From Streptomyces caniscabiei (lineage in GTDB: Bacteria; Actinomycetota; Actinomycetes; Streptomycetales; Streptomycetaceae): 64,000 bases of DNA. The notes below the pieces were generated by a model. The model saw only the letters and a list, made by a program, of their open reading frames with translations, was not told where the DNA came from and did no database searches. A program made the position numbers and the translations under genes. Below are positions 25,532 through 34,072 of this stretch, piece by piece. Numbering within the stretch: the stretch's first letter is position 1; each line of letters opens with the position of its first letter. The stretch spans positions 62,001 through 126,000 of the forward strand of contig NZ_JABXWI010000002.1 of assembly GCF_014930365.1 (NCBI RefSeq). Reading direction: 5' to 3'.

Positions 25532-25672
25532 GTCGGAGTCGCGCTGTCGGAGTCGCGCTGTCAGGCCTCGCTCTCGGCGAGTCCTCCGGCGCGATTCGAC
25601 CTCGCCTCGTGAGCCTCGCCTCGTGAGCCTGGCCTCGTGAGCCTGGCCTCGTGAGCCTGGCCTCGTGAGTCT
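25532..25672. repeat. Two neighbouring 14-bp tandem repeat tracts
   Basis: GTCGGAGTCGCGCT occurs twice in tandem (25532-25559). About 43 bases on, five tandem copies of the 14-bp unit GGCCTCGTGAGCCT (the first two with C at position 1) run from 25603 to 25672. The tract fills the gap between the RidA-like gene and the aldehyde dehydrogenase. The 14-bp length is not a codon multiple, so it is non-coding. Confidence 0.85.
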
Positions 25673-25782
25673 CGTCACGAAGACGCGTCGACGGGATGTG
25701 GCGGAGCACAAGAAAGGCTGACAGACATGTGATCGAGACTCCGCGCCGGGCGGCGACCGCCCGCGTCCACCTGCGAGGCACC

Positions 25783-27105
25783 ATGAGCCACCACACACCC
25801 GAGCAGCCCGCCGACGTCGTGGCCCGGCTGCGCGCCACCTTCCGCGCCGGACGCACCAAGCCCGTCGAATGGCGCACCGGCCAGCTGCGCCAACTGCGGG
25901 CGATGCTCACCGAGCGGGGCGCCGACCTTGCCGCCGCCCTCAAGGCGGACCTCGGCAAGAGCAGCACCGAGGCCTACCGCACCGAGATCGACTTCACCGT
26001 CCGGGAGATCGACCACACCCTGGACCACCTGGACGGGTGGCTGCGCCCCGAGGCCGCGCCCGTCCCCGCGCACCTGGGCGCCGACGCGACCGCCTGGACG
26101 CGGTACGACCCCCTCGGCGTCGTACTCGTCATCGCCCCGTGGAACTACCCGGCCCAGTTGCTGCTCGCCCCGGTGGTCGGCGCGCTCGCCTCCGGCAACG
26201 CGGTGGTGGCCAAGCCGAGCGAGCTGGCCCCGGCCACCTCCGCCGCGCTGGCCGAGCTTCTCCCGGCCTATCTCGACGCCGACGCGGTCGCCGTCGTCGA
26301 GGGCGGCGTCCCGGAGACCACGGCCCTGCTGGCGGAGCGGTTCGACCACGTCTTCTACACCGGCAACGGCACCGTCGGCCGCATCGTGATGCGCGCCGCG
26401 GCCGAGCACCTCACGCCGGTCACCCTGGAACTCGGCGGCAAATCCCCGGTGTTCGTCGACCGCGGCACCGACCTCGACGTGGTCGCCGACCGGCTGGCCC
26501 GCGGCAAGTTCCTCAACGCCGGACAGACCTGTGTGGCCCCCGACTACGTCCTCACCGACCCGGAGACCGCAGCCGCCCTGGAGGCCGCCCTGGTCCGCGC
26601 CGTCGACGCCCTGTACGGTGCCGACCCGGCGTCCTCGCCGGAATACGGCCGGATCATCAACGAGCGGCATTTCGACCGGCTGTCCGCCCTGCTCGACTCC
26701 GGCCGTGTCGTGGTCGGCGGCGGCAGCGACCGCGCCGGCAAGTACATCGCGCCCACGGTGCTCGCGGACGTCGACCCGAAGTCCCCTGTGATGCAGGAGG
26801 AGATCTTCGGGCCGATCCTTCCCCTCGTCACCGTATCCGGACTCGACGAGGCGATCGGCTTCATCAACGACCGTGACAAGCCCCTCGCGCTGTACGTCTT
26901 CAGCGAGTCCAGTGAGACCCGCGACCGGATCGCCGCAGAGACCTCCTCCGGCGGCCTCGGGTACGGCCTGCCGCTCGCTCATCTCACCGTCTCCGACCTG
27001 CCGTTCGGCGGGGTGGGGGAAAGCGGCATGGGCAACTACCACGGCAGGTACTCCATCGAGACGTTCAGCCACCGCAAGGCAGTCCTGAACAAGCCACTGA
27101 ACTGA
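25783..27105 (+). CDS. Aldehyde dehydrogenase (class 3-like)
   Basis: The 440-residue NAD(P)-dependent enzyme oxidises an aldehyde to the acid. It shows VLVIAPWNYPAQLLLAPVVGALASGNAVVAKPSE (cofactor site), the general base Glu in LELGGKSPVFVD, catalytic Cys250 in NAGQTCVAPDY and EEIFGPILP. The short N-terminus and the C-terminal PFGGVGESGMGNYHGRYSIETFSHRKAVL are typical of class 3/fatty aldehyde dehydrogenases. The start ATG 25783 has GAGG upstream; the frame is open further back into the region after the repeats. The substrate is unknown. Confidence 0.9.
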   Translation: MSHHTPEQPADVVARLRATFRAGRTKPVEWRTGQLRQLRAMLTERGADLAAALKADLGKSSTEAYRTEIDFTVREIDHTLDHLDGWLRPEAAPVPAHLGADATAWTRYDPLGVVLVIAPWNYPAQLLLAPVVGALASGNAVVAKPSELAPATSAALAELLPAYLDADAVAVVEGGVPETTALLAERFDHVFYTGNGTVGRIVMRAAAEHLTPVTLELGGKSPVFVDRGTDLDVVADRLARGKFLNAGQTCVAPDYVLTDPETAAALEAALVRAVDALYGADPASSPEYGRIINERHFDRLSALLDSGRVVVGGGSDRAGKYIAPTVLADVDPKSPVMQEEIFGPILPLVTVSGLDEAIGFINDRDKPLALYVFSESSETRDRIAAETSSGGLGYGLPLAHLTVSDLPFGGVGESGMGNYHGRYSIETFSHRKAVLNKPLN

Positions 27106-27429
27106 CACCTGCGGCCGGGACCTGTCGCGACGCGGCAGGAGCGGGCAGCGGACTGCGGCTGCCGCGGCACGGGCGGGCGTACCGCCTGCGGGCCGGGCTG
27201 CAGGACACACCGTGCCTGTGTGTTCTGCGCGGCCGCCGGGCAGGACACACAGGCACGACGCGTGCTCCGGTCCTGCACACCACCGTCGCCGCCCGCGTTC
27301 GGCGCACCACAGCAGGTCTGGGAGGATGGCCGGCAGCCGCTCGTACCGGGTCCGGGAACCCGCGGGCGGCGAGCGGCGGGCGGGCACGGGCAGCGGCCCG
27401 GTGGGCGGGAGAGCGGAGCGGTGCGGCAC
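27106..27429. other. Intergenic stretch with repeats, no gene seen
   Basis: The 324 bases between the aldehyde dehydrogenase and the YdcF-like gene contain the hairpin at 27211-27257 and an extra CAGGACACAC direct repeat at 27201-27210. No convincing gene was seen on either strand. Confidence 0.5.
27211..27257 (+). terminator. Hairpin after the aldehyde dehydrogenase gene
   Basis: CGTGCCTGTGTGTTCTG (27211-27227) pairs with 27241-27257 with one G-U position, around a 13-base loop. It is about 105 bases after the dehydrogenase stop and could terminate its transcript. Confidence 0.55.
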
Positions 27430-28428
27430 ATGCCGGAGTACCCGGAGTACCTCGCCGCGGTCGTGTTCGCCGCGGGCGGTGTCGTCAACGCCCTGCTGGC
27501 ACCGCACCGGTTCTCCACCGCCGTCCTGTTCTGTCTCGCGCTGACCTCTGCCGGACTCGGCGTGGCAGGCCGCAGCGCCGCAGCCCACCCGACCATCACC
27601 ACCGGTCTCGCCGGCGCCGCCCTGCTCGTGGTGCTCGCGCTGGGCCTGCTGCTGCTGGCGGACGGCATCCTCCTGGTCCGGCGCTACGGACCGCAGGCAG
27701 CGCTGCTGGCGACCGGGGCCGCCGGCTGCGGGTTGCTGGCGGTGCTCGGCCTCAACGCGGTCTTCCACGCGGTCGGCGGCGAGGCGTTCGGTGCCCTCGT
27801 GGTCGCGGTGAACGCGGCCGCGAGCTACCTCACTCTGCTCTTCCTGGCCTTCGTCGGCTATGTGTTCGTCCAGGGCCGCAGCACGCCCCTGCCGGAAACC
27901 ACCCATGTCGTCGTCCTGGGCGCCGGGCTCGACGGCGACCGGCCCGGCCCGCTGCTGACCCGCAGGCTGGAACACGCCCTCGCGATCGACGCCGCCCCCG
28001 CACCGGACACGCCTCGTGTGGTCTTCGTCGTCTCGGGCGGCCAGGGCGACGACGAGGTCCGCTCCGAGGCGGACGCGATGGCCGACTATCTGCGCGGACG
28101 CGGAGTGCCCGCCGACCGGATCGTGCGGGAGGACCGCTCCGTCAACACCAGGCAGAACCTCCGCTTCAGCGCGGCCCTCGTGGACGGCACCACGGCCGGC
28201 CTCCGTGCCACGGTGGTCACCAGCGGCTTCCACGTCTACCGCACGAGCCTGCTGGCCCGCCGCGCCGGCGTGTCCGTGCACGTCGTGGGCGCGCCGACCT
28301 CCCCCGCCTACTGGCTGGCCGCGACGCTGCGCGAATTCGCCGCCATCCTGTGGCTGGACCGCCTCCCCCTGGTCGGACTCAGCCTGCTGCTGGCAGTGCC
28401 GGTGGCGACGGCGGTCTTCGAGCACTGA
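27430..28428 (+). CDS. YdcF-like (DUF218) membrane protein
   Basis: The 332-residue protein has four N-terminal membrane segments (about residues 5-150, including LAGAALLVVLALGLLLLADGILLV). A cytoplasmic or extracytoplasmic DUF218 domain follows: HVVVLGAGLDGDRPGPLLTRRLEHAL, VVFVVSGGQGDDEVRSEADAMADYLRGRGV, REDRSVNTRQNLRFS and VVTSGFHVYRTSLLARRAG. A final hydrophobic segment ends the protein. Family members may act on envelope lipid intermediates, but no reaction is firmly known. ATG 27430 or GTG 27421 may be the start. Confidence 0.85.
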   Translation: MPEYPEYLAAVVFAAGGVVNALLAPHRFSTAVLFCLALTSAGLGVAGRSAAAHPTITTGLAGAALLVVLALGLLLLADGILLVRRYGPQAALLATGAAGCGLLAVLGLNAVFHAVGGEAFGALVVAVNAAASYLTLLFLAFVGYVFVQGRSTPLPETTHVVVLGAGLDGDRPGPLLTRRLEHALAIDAAPAPDTPRVVFVVSGGQGDDEVRSEADAMADYLRGRGVPADRIVREDRSVNTRQNLRFSAALVDGTTAGLRATVVTSGFHVYRTSLLARRAGVSVHVVGAPTSPAYWLAATLREFAAILWLDRLPLVGLSLLLAVPVATAVFEH

Positions 28429-28480
28429 GGCGTCGGCCGCAGATCCTGGACGCGGCCGGCGATCCCGGACGCGGCCGGTT

Positions 28481-29071
28481 TCAGGTGGGTCGTCGGACGG
28501 CGTGTACGGCGGTGTCGTAGAGGTCGAACATGTCGGCCCGGCCGCCCAGGCGTACCCATTCCTCGTTGGCTGTCTGCATGCAGATGATCGCTGTGGCTGC
28601 GACGGCGCGGGCTTGCAGGGTGCGGCGCTCGGAGTCGGGCAGTCGCGGTTCGATCAGCGGGGCGAACAGGTCCTGCCAGCGGCCTTGCTTCTCGGCGTGC
28701 CCTGCACGCAGGGAGTCGTTGCCGAACAGCAGCGTGATGAACTCCAGGCGCGCTTCCCCTGCCATGTCGATCTCTTCGAGCACCTGGAACGCCGCGCGCA
28801 GCGCCGTCCAGGCATCCTCGTCGGCCGGGCGCTCGGCGAGACGCGCGGCGATCAGTTCGCCCTGTTCGTCCAGGCCGCTGAGCGCGAGGTCCTCCTTGTT
28901 GCGGAAGTAGTTGAACAGGGTCCGCCGGGAGACGCCCGCGGCGGCGGCGACCTCGTCGAGGGTCGTGTTGTCGAAGCCCTTGGCGGCGAACAGCTCGATG
29001 GCGGTCCGGGCCAGCAGTGATCGGACCACGGAGCGGGTCTGTTCCCGAAGGGGTGTCGGTTTCCGAGTCAT
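28481..29071 (-). CDS. TetR-family transcriptional regulator
   Basis: The 196-residue protein has helix-turn-helix residues about 10-58 (RSVVRSLLARTAIELFAAKGFDNTTLDEVAAAAGVSRRTLFNYFRNKEDLAL), then a helical ligand-binding domain. It is divergent from the aldehyde dehydrogenase at 29263. A 15-bp palindrome lies between them. ATG 29069-29071 gives the standard length; the frame is open further upstream to 29113. Confidence 0.9.
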   Translation of the reverse strand: MTRKPTPLREQTRSVVRSLLARTAIELFAAKGFDNTTLDEVAAAAGVSRRTLFNYFRNKEDLALSGLDEQGELIAARLAERPADEDAWTALRAAFQVLEEIDMAGEARLEFITLLFGNDSLRAGHAEKQGRWQDLFAPLIEPRLPDSERRTLQARAVAATAIICMQTANEEWVRLGGRADMFDLYDTAVHAVRRPT

Positions 29072-29107
29072 GCATTGATGGTACTTCGACTCACGTGATG
29101 CATCTAC

Positions 29108-29122
29108 TTGCACTCAGTGCAA
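29108..29122. promoter_or_regulatory. Palindromic TetR operator
   Basis: TTGCACTCAGTGCAA is a perfect palindrome around one central base. It lies 37 bases upstream of the TetR start and 140 bases before the divergent dehydrogenase, and is probably the TetR binding site. Confidence 0.7.
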
Positions 29123-29262
29123 AGCCATGCGTAGAGTGAATGCCATGAGCGGGCCGCGCTGCTCGATGGTCCGGTTCACGGGCAGGATGGCCCGCCGCCA
29201 GCGCCCGCAGCACCCGTCGCTCTCACCGACAGCTCCCTCACCCACAGCTAAGGAACGCGATC

Positions 29263-30690
29263 ATGACCGTCACCGACATCACCGCGCAGCCCACCGACGC
29301 GGAGCGCTTCCACCACATCCTCGAAACTCAGCGCGCCGCCTACCTCCGCGACGGAGCGCCCTCCCTCCAGGCGCGGCGCAGCGATCTGACCCGCTTCAGG
29401 GCGGCGCTGATCGCCCGGCGTGGCGAGATAGAGGAGGCGATCAACGACGATTTCGGACATCGCTCGCGACACGAGAGCGCGCTGATGGAAGTCGTGGGGG
29501 TCGTGCAGGGCATCGACTACCTGCGGCGCAACCTTCGCCGGTTCATGCGCCCGACCCGCCGCCGCATCGAGCCGCTGCTGCGTTTCGGCAGTAACCGCAT
29601 CGAGTACCAGCCGCTCGGCGTGGTCGGCGTCATCTCGCCGTGGAACTATCCGGTCAACCTGTCGCTGATGCCCGTCGTCACCGCGATCGCGGCCGGCAAC
29701 CGCGTCATGCTCAAGCCGTCGAAGCTGACCCCGGCGACGAACGCGGTGCTCGCGTCGATGCTCAGCGAGCTCTTCCCGCCGGAGCAGGTCACGATGGTCA
29801 GCGGCGACGGATCCGCGTTCTCCTCCTTGCCGTTCGACCATCTCGTCTTCACCGGCAGCACCGAGGTCGGGCGGGCCGTGATGAAGGCGGCCGGCGACCA
29901 CCTCGTCCCTGTCACGCTGGAACTCGGCGGCAAGTCCCCGACCATCGTGGCCAAGGGACACGTCCACGACCGGGCCGTGTCCGACATCGTCTTCGGCAAG
30001 CTACTCAGCGGCGGGCAGACCTGCATCGCCCCCGACTACGCCCTGGTGCACGAATCCGAGATCGACGCCTTCATCGCCGCCTACGACCGACTGGTGAAGG
30101 CCGCCTACCCCGACGGACCCACCAGCGACGACTACACCTCGATCATCGACGACAAGCAGTACAGGATCCTCACCCACCTGATCGACGACGCCCGCGCCCA
30201 CGGGGCGCGGATCATCGAGGTCGGACACCGGCCTGGCGACGCGGCCCGCCGCCCGCACACCCTCGCACCGACCGTCGTACTCGGCGTCACCGACGACATG
30301 CGCATCGCCCACGAGGAGATCTTCGGCCCCATCCTGCCGGTCTTCGGCTACCGCGACATAGACGACGCCATCACCTACGTCAACGCACGCCCGCGGCCGC
30401 TCGCGCTCTACTACTTCGGCGACAACGGCCCCGACCGGCGCAAGGTCCTCGACCGCACGACCTCCGGCAACGTCACCGTCAACGGCACCATCATGCACGT
30501 CGCGCAGGACGACCTCCCCTTCGGCGGCGTCGGTGCCAGCGGGATGGGCAAGTACCACGGCATCGAAGGCTTCCGCACGCTCAGCCACCCCAAGGGCATC
30601 CACGTCCAAGGACGCCGGAACGCCACCCGCCTGCTGCGCGCCCCCTTCAGCAAGCGCACCGAAACCCTCCTCAACTTCCTGCTCCGGTAA
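29263..30690 (+). CDS. Coniferyl-aldehyde-dehydrogenase-like enzyme
   Basis: The 475-residue NAD(P)-dependent aldehyde dehydrogenase has GVVGVISPWNYPVNLSLMPVVTAIAAGNRVMLKPSKLTPAT for the cofactor site, Glu in LELGGKSPTIVAKG, catalytic Cys254 in SGGQTCIAPDY, and a C-terminal VGASGMGKYHGIEGFRTLSHPKGIHVQG. The overall length and RIEYQPLGVVGVISPWNYP match coniferyl aldehyde dehydrogenases, which oxidise phenylpropanoid aldehydes. This would fit the aromatic catabolic genes further along, but the substrate is inferred. It is under the divergent TetR gene. Confidence 0.88.
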   Translation: MTVTDITAQPTDAERFHHILETQRAAYLRDGAPSLQARRSDLTRFRAALIARRGEIEEAINDDFGHRSRHESALMEVVGVVQGIDYLRRNLRRFMRPTRRRIEPLLRFGSNRIEYQPLGVVGVISPWNYPVNLSLMPVVTAIAAGNRVMLKPSKLTPATNAVLASMLSELFPPEQVTMVSGDGSAFSSLPFDHLVFTGSTEVGRAVMKAAGDHLVPVTLELGGKSPTIVAKGHVHDRAVSDIVFGKLLSGGQTCIAPDYALVHESEIDAFIAAYDRLVKAAYPDGPTSDDYTSIIDDKQYRILTHLIDDARAHGARIIEVGHRPGDAARRPHTLAPTVVLGVTDDMRIAHEEIFGPILPVFGYRDIDDAITYVNARPRPLALYYFGDNGPDRRKVLDRTTSGNVTVNGTIMHVAQDDLPFGGVGASGMGKYHGIEGFRTLSHPKGIHVQGRRNATRLLRAPFSKRTETLLNFLLR

Positions 30691-30952
30691 CGGAGTTACC
30701 CCGGGGCCCGCCGCCCCTCAGCACCCACACACAAGCCTGAGCCGCCGCGAGGACGACCGCGCGGCCGAGATGCGGGCATGGGGCGCCGAGGTCACCACCG
30801 GGATCACCTCACACGCCACGACCATCGCCCAGGCAGGCTCCGCGCCCGCCTCGACAACAGACGAACACCCGATGACGGTCACGGACCGTCGCATGAATTG
30901 AAAGGAGAGAAGGGGCAGAAGTGCCCGCGTGGGCGCCGTGTCCCCGACCGCC
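30691..30952 (+). other. Intergenic region before the SDR gene
   Basis: These 262 bases hold the strong ribosome-site-like AAAGGAGAGAAGGGG (30901-30915) and an in-frame GTG at 30929 for the following SDR gene. No other gene was recognised. Confidence 0.4.
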
Positions 30953-31774
30953 ATGAACAGGATCGACTACCGTACCCAGACCACATTGATCACCGGTGCG
31001 AGTGCCGGGCTCGGCGCGGAGTTCGCCCGCCAGTTCGCCGAGCGCGGCTCGGATCTCGTGCTGGTCGCCCGCCGCGCGGACCGGCTTCAGGCCCTGGCCG
31101 ACGAGCTGTCCGCGAAGTACCAGATCACCGCCACCGTGGTGCCCTTCGACCTCACCGTGCCGGCCGCGGGCGAGGCACTGGCCCAGGAGATGACCCGGCG
31201 CGGGATCACCGTCACCAGCCTCGTCAACAACGCCGGCTTCGGCACCCACAGCCCGTTCCGCCAGGAGGACCCGGCACGCGTCCAGCAGGAGATCAACCTG
31301 AACGTGGCCGCCCTGGTCGACGTCACCAGGGCCTTCATCGGCCAGCTGACCGGCGTCCTGGTCAACGTCGCCAGCTCCCTCGGCTACCAGCCCTGGCCCA
31401 ACGCCGCCGTCTACGGCGCCACCAAAGCCTTCGTGCTCAGCTTCACCGAGGCACTGTGGCAGGAATCGCGCGGCACCGGCCTGCGCGTGCTCGCCCTCTC
31501 CCCGGGCCCCACCCGCACCGAGTTCTTCGACACGGCCGGCACCGACGACATGGCCCGCGGAGTCCGGCTGCAGACCCCGCGCCAGGTCGTCACCACCGCA
31601 CTGCGCACACTGGACAAGCGCAACCCACCGCCCAGCGTCGTCTCCGGCGCCTTCAACCGGGTGATGACCCTGACCTCGCGCTTCACCACCCGCCGAGCCA
31701 ACGTCCTGGCCTTCGGCGCGATGACCCAATGGCAGATGCGCTCGAGCCGGCCCGGCCCCCAGCCCGGCCACTGA
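30953..31774 (+). CDS. Short-chain dehydrogenase/reductase
   Basis: The 273-residue classical SDR has the TGASAGLG cofactor motif near residue 17, NNAG in LVNNAGFGTHS and the catalytic Ser/Tyr/Lys in NVASSLGYQPWPNAAVYGATKAF. The later LALSPGPTRTEFFDTAG is typical of actinomycete family members with a C-terminal helix tail. It uses NADP(H) on an unknown carbonyl or alcohol. ATG 30953 is chosen because MNRIDYRTQTTLITG is a usual beginning; in-frame GTG 30929 is possible. It may follow the dehydrogenase in one transcript. Confidence 0.88.
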   Translation: MNRIDYRTQTTLITGASAGLGAEFARQFAERGSDLVLVARRADRLQALADELSAKYQITATVVPFDLTVPAAGEALAQEMTRRGITVTSLVNNAGFGTHSPFRQEDPARVQQEINLNVAALVDVTRAFIGQLTGVLVNVASSLGYQPWPNAAVYGATKAFVLSFTEALWQESRGTGLRVLALSPGPTRTEFFDTAGTDDMARGVRLQTPRQVVTTALRTLDKRNPPPSVVSGAFNRVMTLTSRFTTRRANVLAFGAMTQWQMRSSRPGPQPGH

Positions 31775-31815
31775 CCTGCTCCGGACCACCGTCAACAGGT
31801 GCACCAGGGGCCGCG

Positions 31816-31859
31816 CACCCGGGTATCACCGGCACCCGTGTGCCGGTGATACCCGGGTG
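31816..31859 (+). terminator. Strong hairpin terminator
   Basis: CACCCGGGTATCACCGGCAC (31816-31835) pairs perfectly with 31840-31859 around a 4-base loop, 42 bases after the SDR stop. It is one of the two longest perfect stems in the window. Confidence 0.75.
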
Positions 31860-31996
31860 GACGCGTTCGAGGATCTCCCTGTGGGTCCGGCCCTCTGGCG
31901 CGTCCCTGCGTATGTCACCGGCGGACACAGACATCTCCCCGCTCACGGTGCGGACGCCCCTTGACACCCCGAGTGCCCATGGGCAAGGTCCTGATC

Positions 31997-32092
31997 ATGA
32001 ATACTTCCGCTGATCACCCGGGCGCGTCCTCCGCGCTGGTGGAGCGGCGCCACGTCGATCTGTGCCGGCAGTCCAGCGCCATCTGTCGCTGA
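31997..32092 (+). CDS. Putative Cys leader peptide (orphan)
   Basis: A 31-residue frame starts MNTSADHPG and ends VERRHVDLCRQSSAICR. The RRHVDLxRxSSAIC ending matches the short leader peptides that in actinomycetes precede sulfur and cysteine-related genes and are thought to sense Cys-tRNA supply by attenuation. TTGACA at 31961-31966 with CAAGGT at 31984-31989 (17-base spacer) gives a promoter that would start transcription at about the ATG, so the message may be leaderless. No sulfur gene follows; the next frames run on the other strand, so it appears to have lost its target. Recognition is from the motif alone. Confidence 0.7.
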   Translation: MNTSADHPGASSALVERRHVDLCRQSSAICR

Positions 32093-32143
32093 CCCAGCAG
32101 ATCTCTCGTCTTTCTGGCCTTTCGCAGACTTCACAAGAAGCGC

Positions 32144-32452
32144 TCATGCCCCAAACACCACGTACACCCCGTTATCTCCCCCCTGTCGTCCGAGGCCGCC
32201 ACACCCGCCGACGCCCGTGACGGCATCTCCCGGCGGCTGACCGGGGACGGCGGCGTAGCGGGGCCAGATGGCCTCGAGGTTCTCGCGCGCGAGGGAACGG
32301 CCCTGGTCGGTATGGACCAGCGAGATCTCGTCCAGGCCGATCACCCCGTGGGCCAGATCGGCCTCCCGCAGGAAATCCGGGACGACCCGCGCCAGGGTCG
32401 TCTTCCCGGCGCCCGGAGATCCGTGCAGGACGAGCACATCGATGTTCTTCAC
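32144..32452 (-). pseudogene. Truncated P-loop kinase/ATP-GTP-binding protein
   Basis: From GTG 32450-32452 the frame reads KNIDVLVLHGSPGAGKTTLARVVPDF (Walker A GSPGAGKTT), then HGVIGLDEISLVHTDQGRSLARENLEAIWPRYAAV. That is the N-terminal half of a small nucleotide-kinase-like protein. After AAV the sequence turns into Gly-rich non-homologous residues and lacks the expected second half, so the gene is cut short. It lies downstream of the gentisate operon and close to the orphan leader peptide. Ancestral function: ATP-dependent kinase of unknown substrate. Confidence 0.65.
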
Positions 32453-32519
32453 AGGCTGAACCCATTGGCGGCAGCCGGGAGCGCTCAAGGGGCATGTCGC
32501 GGTGCCGTCGTCGCGGGTC

Positions 32520-33245
32520 TCACAGCCATGCGGGCAGTTTCGGTACGGATCCACCACCTGCGCCGTACAGAGGGCCTGGTACGCGCCGGCCGGTGGCATA
32601 GGCGGCCAGGCTGGGGAGATCACCGGTCACCGAGACCGGCTTCGCCGCGCCGGGCACGCCCAGGAGCCAGGTACGGCCGCCGTCCTCGGCCCGGAGCTCG
32701 ACGGGAGGCATGTCCGTGCGAGCTCGGAGGCCGGCTGCCACGTCGTCGACCAAGGCGGCGCAGACCTCACGGGGGATGTCGTCGAAGCTCGTGCCGGTGT
32801 CCAGGTCGACGGCGTGGACCCATACCTCTCGCACCCGCATCCAGGGGACCTCCCGGACCGGCACCTCGCGTCCTCTGGCGGTCCGGACGGTCGCCTCCCA
32901 GCACTCGTCGGGCAGTGCCGCGAGATCCCCGGCGAGTCGGCCGTCGGCCTGGAGCAGGTCCGCGCGCAGCTCGTCGGCCGGGCGACGGGCCCCTTCCTCG
33001 ATCTCGGCGGCCCGCAGGCCGGGACTGGCGTACATCGGAGTCTCGACACCCGTGCGAGCCCAGTTCAGGAGGTTGAGCAGGGCGTCCGCGTTGCGGGCCA
33101 GGTGCGCGACGACATGTGCCCGGCTCCAGCCCGGCAGGCACGAAGGGCGGAGGAGGCTCGCATCGGTCGCCCGGCGCACCGCGGCCTCGAAGGCGGCCGT
33201 CCCCTTGGCCAGCCACTCCAGCATCGCGTCCGGCCGACCGCTCAC
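32520..33245 (-). CDS. Mycothiol-dependent maleylpyruvate isomerase
   Basis: The 241-residue enzyme isomerises maleylpyruvate to fumarylpyruvate in the gentisate pathway using mycothiol. It has the DinB-like four-helix domain with SCLPGWSRAHVVAHLARNADALLNLLNWARTG (metal-binding His). A second conserved stretch follows, EVPWMRVREVWVHAVDLDTGTSFDDIP, and a C-terminal MDMPI domain ends near GDLPSLAAYATGR. GTG 33243-33245 overlaps the TGA of the fumarylpyruvate hydrolase gene (GTGA), so the operon is coupled. Assignment is strong from sequence and context. Confidence 0.92.
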   Translation of the reverse strand: MSGRPDAMLEWLAKGTAAFEAAVRRATDASLLRPSCLPGWSRAHVVAHLARNADALLNLLNWARTGVETPMYASPGLRAAEIEEGARRPADELRADLLQADGRLAGDLAALPDECWEATVRTARGREVPVREVPWMRVREVWVHAVDLDTGTSFDDIPREVCAALVDDVAAGLRARTDMPPVELRAEDGGRTWLLGVPGAAKPVSVTGDLPSLAAYATGRRVPGPLYGAGGGSVPKLPAWL

Positions 33246-34072
33246 CGCAGCTCCCCGCGGCAGGTGTTACGGCACTCGCCGATCCCCTCGATCCGGGTGA
33301 CGAGCACGGATCCGTCCCGCAGGTAACGAGCCGGCGTGCGGGCGTGCCCGACACCGCCCGGGGTTCCCGTCGCGATCACGTCGCCGGGGACGAGGGTGAC
33401 GATCTCGGACACATAGGCGACGAGGGTGGCCGGGTCGAAGACGAGGTCGCCGGTGTCGGCCTTCTGGACCGTGTCGCCGTCGACCTCGCAGACCAGGTCC
33501 AGTCCCCGGGCGGCCACGGCGGGATCGTCGGCGGTCACCAGCCATGGCCCGACGGGTGTCGTGGCCTCGAAGGTCTTGCCCTGGTGCCACTGCGGTGTGC
33601 GGAACTGCCAGTCCCGGGCAGTGACGTCGTTGAGGATCGTGTATCCGGCGATCGCGGCCCGCGCCTCCTCCGGGTCCGCGTGCCGGACCTCGGCCCCGAT
33701 CACCACGGCGAGTTCGGCCTCCCAGTCCGTCTGTGTGGCCGTGGCGGGCAGGATCACGTCGTCGTACGCGCCGACCAGCGCCCGTGCGTACTTGGAGAAC
33801 AGTGTGGGGTGCTGGGGCAGATCCCGGCCCATCTCCAGGATGTGGTTGCGGTAGTTGAGGCCGACACAGACGACCTTCTCCGGCGTCACGACCACCGGGG
33901 CGTAGTCCAGGGGGCCTTCGTAGCGGTCGCCGTCGGCGTTCGCGGCCCGGGCGGACCAGTCGGGGCGGCGCAGGAAGTCGACCAGGTCGCTTTCGCCCAG
34001 GTCCACGGCGGCGTTCTCGTCGATGCGGACGGCGCGGGTGATGCCGTCGATCCGGATGGTGGCCAGCTTCAC
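33242..34072 (-). CDS. Fumarylacetoacetate hydrolase family protein (fumarylpyruvate hydrolase)
   Basis: The 276-residue FAH-fold protein has KVVCVGLNYRNHILEMGRDLPQHPTLFSKYA, the metal ligands in DWEAELAVVIGAE and GYTILNDVTARDWQ, and DVIATGTPGGVGHARTP. Placed between gentisate dioxygenase and maleylpyruvate isomerase it should hydrolyse fumarylpyruvate to fumarate and pyruvate. The start is GTG 34070-34072, overlapping the dioxygenase TGA; the stop overlaps the isomerase start. The whole operon is therefore translationally coupled. Confidence 0.92.
   Translation of the reverse strand: MKLATIRIDGITRAVRIDENAAVDLGESDLVDFLRRPDWSARAANADGDRYEGPLDYAPVVVTPEKVVCVGLNYRNHILEMGRDLPQHPTLFSKYARALVGAYDDVILPATATQTDWEAELAVVIGAEVRHADPEEARAAIAGYTILNDVTARDWQFRTPQWHQGKTFEATTPVGPWLVTADDPAVAARGLDLVCEVDGDTVQKADTGDLVFDPATLVAYVSEIVTLVPGDVIATGTPGGVGHARTPARYLRDGSVLVTRIEGIGECRNTCRGELR

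Noticed and set aside
25675..28425. A 916-residue minus-strand frame opposite the aldehyde dehydrogenase and YdcF-like genes
   Set aside because: It is a low-complexity shadow, and both plus-strand genes are well supported.
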